From positions 1 to 62,989 of the forward strand of contig NZ_JAIZ01000052.1 of the NCBI RefSeq assembly GCF_000710465.2: a stretch of 62,989 nt of DNA, given 5' to 3'. The notes under the pieces were generated by a model, which had not been told where the DNA came from, did no database searches, and was given only the letters and a program-made list of their open reading frames with translations. Each line of letters begins with the position of its first letter. Within the stretch, counting starts at the first letter, position 1. The stretch comes from Kitasatospora sp. MBT63. GTDB taxonomy: Bacteria; Actinomycetota; Actinomycetes; Streptomycetales; Streptomycetaceae. The position numbers and the translations under genes are program-made. Positions 58,351 through 62,989 of the stretch are shown piece after piece.

Positions 58351-59064
58351 GTGAGCATGTTGACTCCCCAAGGTTTGAAGGGGAAGCAGTACCGGATCAC
58401 CGGTAACTCGTACCCGCGCCTGGGACGCCCGCCCCGCAAGAGCCGGCGCGTCCTCGCGCTGATCGGCTCCCTGCTCGCCCTGGCCCTGATCGCCCTGGGC
58501 GGCGTGCAGCTGGTGGACATCTTCACCGGCATGGGCCGGCAGGCCACGGCCCAGGCCTGCGCCTCGCCCGCCGCCTCCGGCAAGCCGCTGGCCGCGCCCG
58601 AACCGGGCAGTTCCCCGGCGGCCGGCAGCGGCGCACCCGCGGCACCCGGCGGCGCGGCGGCTCCGGCCCCCGGTGCCACCAGCACCGCGATCCCGCAGCC
58701 GCAGGCCGTCACGGTGAACGTGTACAACGCCACCGACAAGAGCGGACTGGCCGCCCGCACGGCGGACGAGCTGAAGAAGCGCGGCTTCACCGTCGGCGCG
58801 GTCGGCAACGCGCCCTCCGCCCTCGACAAGAAGGTGCCCGGCACCGCCCAGGTGATCAGCGGACCGGGCGGGCTCGGCGCGGCCGTCCTGGTCGGCTCGC
58901 AGGTCGCCGGTGCCACCACCACCGCCGACACCCGGGCCGACGCCACCGTCGACCTGGTGATCGGCGACGCCTGGTCCGCGATGCTCGACCCGACCGCCGC
59001 GGCCGCCGCACTGGCCGCCGCGACCAAGCCCTCCCCGTCCGCCAGCGGTCCCGGCAGCTGCTGA
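58351..59064 (+). CDS. Membrane protein with LytR C-terminal domain
   Basis: A 237-aa protein. A cytoplasmic N-terminus (~1-32) is followed by one membrane helix (~34-53, L-A-L-I-G-S-L-L-A-L-A-L-I-A-L), an Ala/Pro linker, and a LytR_C domain (~118-210, V-N-V-Y-N-A-T-D-K-S-G-L-A), which binds cell-wall glycans or polymers outside. The catalytic LCP domain is absent. GTG at 58351 follows GGGGGAG; ATG at 58357 is possible. Confidence 0.88.
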   Translation: MSMLTPQGLKGKQYRITGNSYPRLGRPPRKSRRVLALIGSLLALALIALGGVQLVDIFTGMGRQATAQACASPAASGKPLAAPEPGSSPAAGSGAPAAPGGAAAPAPGATSTAIPQPQAVTVNVYNATDKSGLAARTADELKKRGFTVGAVGNAPSALDKKVPGTAQVISGPGGLGAAVLVGSQVAGATTTADTRADATVDLVIGDAWSAMLDPTAAAAALAAATKPSPSASGPGSC

Positions 59065-59094
59065 GCCGCCCGCTCCCCGTACGACGCCAAGGTT

Positions 59095-59118
59095 GGCGCC
59101 TCCCGGCCGGGAGGCGCC
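59095..59118. terminator. Palindromic terminator before upp
   Basis: A 24-bp perfect palindrome (GGCGCCTCCCGG with CCGGGAGGCGCC, no loop bases) between convergent genes. Confidence 0.8.
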
Positions 59119-59146
59119 CACCTGGTGTCCGTCGTGGTCCGGGCGG

Positions 59147-59782
59147 TCAGCCCGCCGTGCCGTAGAGGCGGTCGCCCGCGTCGCCGAGGCCCGGGACGAT
59201 GTAGCCGTGCTCGTTGAGCCGCTCGTCCAGCGCCGCCGTCACCACGGTGACCGGGGTGCCGGCCAGCTCCTTCTCCATCACCGCGACGCCCTCGGGCGCG
59301 GCCAGCAGCACCACGGCGGTCACGTCGGTGGCCCCGCGCTCCAGCAGCATCCGGATCGCGGCGACCAGGGTGCCGCCGGTGGCCAGCATCGGGTCGAGCA
59401 CGTACACCTGGCGGCCGGAGAGGTCGTCCGGCATCCGGGTCGCGTAGGTGGAGGCCTCCAGGGTCTCCTCGTTGCGCACCATGCCCAGGAAGCCGACCTC
59501 GGCGGTCGGCAGCAGCCGGGTCATGCCGTCCAGCATGCCGAGCCCGGCCCGCAGGATCGGCACCACCAGCGGACGGGGGTAGCTCAGCCGGGTGCCGGCG
59601 GTGACGGCGACCGGGGTGGTGATCTCCACCTGCTCGGTCCGGACGTCCCGGGTGGCCTCGTACGCGAGCAGGGTCACCAGCTCGTCCGTCAGCCTGCGGA
59701 AGGTCGGCGAGTCGGTGCGCTCGTCGCGCAGGGTAGAGAGCTTGTGGGCCACCAACGGGTGGTCGACGACATGGAGACGCAT
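59147..59782 (-). CDS. upp: Uracil phosphoribosyltransferase
   Basis: A 211-aa salvage enzyme that makes UMP from uracil and PRPP. The PRPP loop is [10 protein letters not shown] (near 131); P-I-L-R-A-G-L-G (near 76) and the C-terminal D-A-G-D-R-L-Y-G-T complete the family pattern. ATG at 59782. Confidence 0.97.
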   Translation of the reverse strand: MRLHVVDHPLVAHKLSTLRDERTDSPTFRRLTDELVTLLAYEATRDVRTEQVEITTPVAVTAGTRLSYPRPLVVPILRAGLGMLDGMTRLLPTAEVGFLGMVRNEETLEASTYATRMPDDLSGRQVYVLDPMLATGGTLVAAIRMLLERGATDVTAVVLLAAPEGVAVMEKELAGTPVTVVTAALDERLNEHGYIVPGLGDAGDRLYGTAG

Positions 59783-59956
59783 GTGCCAACCGTAACGGTC
59801 GGCAGCACATGGGTACGACTCGCCGCGAAACGGGCGCGGCAGGCGGGCACCGTGCGGCGGATGCGGCGGGTGCGACACGCCACCGACCGGATGACCTGAC
59901 CGAACCGAGACCTTTCCCGTGGTATCAACCGGACATTTCTGGGAACGTCGGACCGT

Positions 59957-60160
59957 ATGAAGAGCAACCCGCGCGTCGGGCCCGGCTCGACAGACGAGTC
60001 CCAGCCCGCGCCCGAGACCCCCGCGGACCGCCGTAGACGGCGGGCCGTGTTCCTCCGCGAGCTCACGGAGGCACGCGAACTACGGGCGCGTGTGCAGCCG
60101 CGCCGCACCAAGGAGCGCCGGCTGCGCGAGGCGATGCGGATGCGGACCTTCCGGATCTGA
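59957..60160 (+). CDS. Small basic hypothetical protein (67 aa)
   Basis: ATG at 59957. Helical and very Arg-rich ([18 protein letters not shown]). It occupies the gap between upp and the tadA genes. The coding pattern is good; function unknown. Confidence 0.6.
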   Translation: MKSNPRVGPGSTDESQPAPETPADRRRRRAVFLRELTEARELRARVQPRRTKERRLREAMRMRTFRI

Positions 60161-60367
60161 CGGCACACCGGCCGATCCGCCCGCCCCTGACCGGCCATTC
60201 CGACACGACCTGCAAAGACGCGCTGCCGAACACCCCCCGCAGCGGCGGGCTTTCTGTCACGATGCGGTGGGACGGTCCGAACAGCGGACCGCCTCTGGCG
60301 CGGGGGCGGCCAGACCGCGTTCGCCCGAGATCGCCGACAGCCGAGACCAATCTTGGGAGTGTCCCTG

Positions 60368-60931
60368 GTGGCGTACTTCGCTGCAGTGCTTGCTCGCACC
60401 GGTGCCGGGTGGGATGTGAGCGAGACCGAACTCGACAACGTAGAAGCCCTGACCGACCTGGTCGACCTCGCCCGGGAGGCCGCCGAGGACGACGACACCG
60501 TGCTGGTCTTCATCGAGCAGGAGGACGCCTGGTTCGCCGTCCTGCGGGTGGACGGCGAGGAGGATCCCCGGATCTTCGTCTCCGACGGCGCCGCGGCGGC
60601 CCGCAGCTCCTACGGCGCGATCCTCACCGACGAGCTGGTCGAGCAGACCGGTGACGACTTCGACGACCTCGACGACCTGGTGGCCGACCTCGACGACGAG
60701 GACGAGGCCTCGGCCGAGACCGAGCAGGACGGCGAGGACGAGAGCGCCAGTGCCGTCGGCCCGGGCGGCGTCCCGGTCGGCCCGCTCGGCGACGCGGAGC
60801 TGCTGGCCGAGTACGGCCTCGGTCCGGCCGAGCTGACCGACCTGGCCGGCGAGGGCGCGGTGCCCGGCGAGGCGCTGGCCGAGATCGCCGAGGCGATCGG
60901 CTGCGGCGAGGTCCTGGAGGCCGTCCGCTAA
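60368..60931 (+). CDS. tRNA adenosine deaminase-associated protein
   Basis: A 187-aa acidic protein (long D/E stretch near residues 95-125). It precedes tadA by 50 bp, and proteins of this kind are named for that fixed neighbourhood in Actinobacteria. The N-terminal half (V-L-V-F-I-E-Q-E-D-A-W-F-A-V-L-R-V) looks like a beta-rich module. GTG 60368 is chosen for GGGAG 8 nt upstream. Confidence 0.88.
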   Translation: MAYFAAVLARTGAGWDVSETELDNVEALTDLVDLAREAAEDDDTVLVFIEQEDAWFAVLRVDGEEDPRIFVSDGAAAARSSYGAILTDELVEQTGDDFDDLDDLVADLDDEDEASAETEQDGEDESASAVGPGGVPVGPLGDAELLAEYGLGPAELTDLAGEGAVPGEALAEIAEAIGCGEVLEAVR

Positions 60932-60981
60932 CGGGCGGCCCGGTGATCCGCCGCCCGGAGCCGGTGCCCGACACTGGCTCC

Positions 60982-61497
60982 ATGCAGCCCGCACCGCTCC
61001 CCCGGCTCACCCCGCTCCCGGCCCCGACCCGCCCCGACCCGGTACGCGACCGCTGGACGGACCAGATGCGCCTCGCCATCGCCGAGGCCGCGCTGGCCCC
61101 GGCCACCGGTGACGTCCCGGTCGGGGCGCTCGTACTGGGCCCGGACGGCGGCGTCCTCGGGCGCGGCCACAACGAGCGCGAGGCCGTCGGGGACCCCACC
61201 GCCCACGCCGAGGTGGTCGCGATCCGGCAGGCGGCGGCGGCCGTGGGCGAGTGGCGGCTCAGCGGCTGCACCCTGGTCGTCACCCTGGAACCGTGCACGA
61301 TGTGCGCGGGCGCGATCGTGCTGTCCCGGATCGACCGGGTGGTCTACGGCGCCCTCGACGAGAAGGCCGGCGCGGCCGGCTCGCTCTTCGACGTGATGCG
61401 CGACCGCCGGCTCAACCACCGGCCCGAGGTGATCTGGGGCGTGCTGGCCGAGGAGTGCGGCGACCAGCTCCGCGCGTTCTTCGACACCCAGCGCTGA
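60982..61497 (+). CDS. tadA: tRNA-specific adenosine deaminase
   Basis: A 171-aa zinc deaminase that converts A34 to inosine in tRNA-Arg(ACG). The zinc site is H-A-E-V (near 75) and P-C-T-M-C (near 104). The start is uncertain: ATG 60982 is used, GTG 60943 would add 13 residues. It is co-directional with the associated protein upstream and ends 84 bp before tRNA-Ser(CGA). Confidence 0.93.
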   Translation: MQPAPLPRLTPLPAPTRPDPVRDRWTDQMRLAIAEAALAPATGDVPVGALVLGPDGGVLGRGHNEREAVGDPTAHAEVVAIRQAAAAVGEWRLSGCTLVVTLEPCTMCAGAIVLSRIDRVVYGALDEKAGAAGSLFDVMRDRRLNHRPEVIWGVLAEECGDQLRAFFDTQR

Positions 61498-61581
61498 CGG
61501 CGCCACCGCGAGGTCCCGCCCACGGGCGTCCGTCCGGAACGGATTTCGTTCCCGCCGGGGGCGTCCGGTAGAGTCTCCCTC

Positions 61582-61668
61582 GGTAGCGTGTCCGAGCGGC
61601 CAAAGGAGCACGCCTCGAAAGCGTGTGTGGGGGCAACTTCACCGTGGGTTCGAATCCCACCGCTACCG
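61582..61668 (+). tRNA. tRNA-Ser (anticodon CGA)
   Basis: Acceptor GGTAGCG / CGCTACC, anticodon loop CTCGAAA, long variable arm (GTGTGTGGGGGCAACTTCAC), T loop GTTCGAAT. No encoded CCA. It reads codon UCG. Unlike the GGA tRNA at 1.6 kb, no att-like copies of its 3' half are in the window. Confidence 0.96.
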
Positions 61669-61675
61669 CTTCGCA

Positions 61676-61711
61676 CGGAGGGCCCGGACTGATCACAGTC
61701 CGGGCCCTCCG
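61676..61711 (+). terminator. Terminator after tRNA-Ser(CGA)
   Basis: CGGAGGGCCCGGACT / AGTCCGGGCCCTCCG, a 15-bp perfect stem and a 6-nt loop, 8 bp after the tRNA. Confidence 0.9.
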
Positions 61712-62179
61712 TCGTACCCGCGTCCGCGGCCGGTCCCGCGGGGAGCACACGACGGGGAGAACGCGGAAGGCTCCGCACTCGCGTCCGGGCCGACCACCAC
61801 CTTGGCCCGGGGAGTGCAGAGCCTGCGAGACCGTGAAGGTCTTCGGAGGGGGGGAGCGGTCCCGGGGGGACGGACCGCTCCCCCTGCGGAGGTCCCACAA
61901 CCGGTGCCGCGTCAGGGGGAAACCCGCGGCGCCCGGTCCCACAGCGGGGAACTCCGGTTCCGTGCGACGGGGATTCCTGCCAGATCCTCGTCACATCACC
62001 AATCCTGCCGTCCGGCTCCGGCCCGGGCATCCGGAGAAAGCCCCCACCCGCTGGGACCTTCGTCCCGACGGGTGAACGCGCCACTCACTCGATAGCCCGT
62101 CCGATGGATAAGCTGCCGCCAGGAGAGTGGGCGCCGGGGACCAGGGTGGCGCCCGGCGCTAGGGAGGCAGGCCCGTCCG
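61712..62179. other. Intergenic region with a second hairpin
   Basis: No gene of substance. A 12-bp stem GGGGAGCGGTCC / GGACCGCTCCCC lies at 61851-61883. The start region of the small gene at 62180 has GGGAGG at 62162. Confidence 0.5.
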
Positions 62180-62344
62180 ATGGCTCAGGCGAAGAAAGTC
62201 GGCATGTACCTCCTGCTGATCTTCGTGATCTACACGATCATCACCTCCCCCACCCGCGCCGCCGAGCTGGTCCAGTCGGGGTTCGTCGGGATCTCGGACG
62301 CGGCCAAGGCGGTCGGGACCTTCATGACCGGGCTGGTGAACTGA
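62180..62344 (+). CDS. Small single-helix membrane protein (54 aa)
   Basis: ATG at 62180. One hydrophobic helix (V-G-M-Y-L-L-L-I-F-V-I-Y-T-I-I) followed by S-P-T-R-A-A-E-L-V. Basic N-terminus. It has good codon bias and a plausible ribosome site 12 nt upstream. Function unknown. Confidence 0.7.
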   Translation: MAQAKKVGMYLLLIFVIYTIITSPTRAAELVQSGFVGISDAAKAVGTFMTGLVN

Positions 62345-62410
62345 GCGGGCGCAGCGACGGTTACCGTGGCGGGGTTCGTCCACCCTCACTGCACTGGTAG
62401 GAGCGGCTTC

Positions 62411-62704
62411 GTGATCCGGCACCTGGTCCTGTTCAAGCTCAACGACGGCGTCTCGAAGGACGACCCGCGCGCGGTCGCCGGCGCCGAGGCCTTCGACGCG
62501 CTCGGCTCGCTGATCCCCGAGCTGCGCGAGTGGGAGTGCGGCTGGAACACCACCGACCGCGACATCGCGCACGACTACGCGATCAACAGCCTGGTCGAGG
62601 ACCGGGACGCGCTGCAGGCGTACCTCGGCCACCCGGCCCATCAGGCCGCGGCCGGCCAGTGGCGCGAGTTCGCCACCTGGGTGATCGCGGACATCGAGGT
62701 CTGA
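62411..62704 (+). CDS. Dabb-family (stress-responsive A/B barrel) protein
   Basis: A 97-aa dimeric alpha-beta barrel protein: I-R-H-L-V-L-F-K-L at the start and H-P-A-H-Q-A-A near residue 76 are typical. GTG at 62411 follows TAGGAG. Enzymatic role uncertain. Confidence 0.9.
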   Translation: MIRHLVLFKLNDGVSKDDPRAVAGAEAFDALGSLIPELREWECGWNTTDRDIAHDYAINSLVEDRDALQAYLGHPAHQAAAGQWREFATWVIADIEV

Positions 62705-62750
62705 CCGGTCCGGCGGCCCGGCGGGCCGCCGTGGCACACGCACGACCCGT

Positions 62751-62785
62751 GCGGCCCCCCGCCCCCGTCCCGGGCGGGGGGCCGC
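62751..62785 (+). terminator. Terminator after the Dabb gene
   Basis: GCGGCCCCCCGCCC / GGGCGGGGGGCCGC, a 14-bp perfect stem and a 7-nt loop. Confidence 0.9.
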
Positions 62786-62989
62786 AGCACATACCGCCGT
62801 TCGCCGCAGCGTCCACCAACACGCCTATATCCGGTGCTTGCCCGCCCTATGAACGACTTGTGATGCTATGACCGGTTTTGCCGGATATGGCGAGGTGGTG
62901 ATCGAGCCCCGGGCAGCACCACGGCGCCCGGTCTGCACCGGGCAGCAGGCAGCTCGGATCGTGTGGTGTCGACATTGGGAGGGGTGCAG
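62786..62989. other. Right window edge, non-coding
   Basis: About 200 bp with a locally AT-richer stretch (62820-62890, including ATATCC and GGATATGG) that looks like a promoter region for a gene beyond the window. No complete gene is visible. Confidence 0.4.

Overview
The window is high-GC actinobacterial DNA of Streptomyces/Kitasatospora type. Nearly every codon third position is G or C, GTG and TTG starts are common, and stop-start GTGA overlaps are frequent. Conserved chromosomal markers sit at both ends: dnaX, SRP RNA and tRNA-Ser(GGA) on the left; upp, tadA and tRNA-Ser(CGA) on the right. No rRNA, CRISPR array or insertion sequence was seen.

Region 1 (1-1.8 kb) is chromosomal: the 5' part of dnaX, the SRP RNA gene ffs and tRNA-Ser(GGA).

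Region 2 (1.7-19.3 kb) is an integrated element. It lies between tRNA-Ser(GGA) and an exact 55-bp copy of that tRNA's 3' half (19280-19334). It has a tyrosine integrase, an excisionase, an XRE repressor, a DnaB-N/RecA-like replication protein and a 750-bp non-coding block full of short repeats and palindromes that looks like an origin or cis-acting region. No FtsK/TraB-type transfer gene was found. Cargo comes in three blocks: an att-proximal pair (unknown protein plus XRE-ImmA/IrrE peptidase); a central set (XRE-TPR regulator, TrmO-like tRNA methyltransferase, three tiny coupled ORFs, sugar-nucleotide epimerase, GT2 glycosyltransferase, HD hydrolase, unknown 451-aa protein); and an att-distal pair (coiled-coil protein plus DUF4041/GIY-YIG nuclease-like protein).

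Region 3 (19.3-31.5 kb) is bounded by a third copy of the same att core (31483-31537, one mismatch), preceded by the same arm-type repeats. It has no integrase or replication gene. It carries an ECF sigma factor with an SDR, a SUKH-domain repeat protein, gene remnants, a secreted CBM13 protein and a complete asparagine/aspartate catabolic operon (GntR regulator, permease, asparaginase, aspartase), like the ansRPAB operon of Rhizobium etli. It may be an old second element that lost its mobility genes.

Region 4 (31.5-62.9 kb) is mostly ordinary chromosome. A NarL-type two-component system (32.4-34.1 kb) and a distant FtsX-type ABC exporter (37.4-40.5 kb) share a near-identical palindrome upstream of each, suggesting one regulon. 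A TetR/NmrA-family pair is divergent around clear operators. Other genes include gcvH, a valyl-tRNA synthetase, an MFS exporter with a divergent LysR regulator, a TIGR03252-type HhH-GPD protein, a HerA-like ATPase, a LytR-C membrane protein, upp and tadA. Many assignments rest on motifs read by eye; no database search was run.
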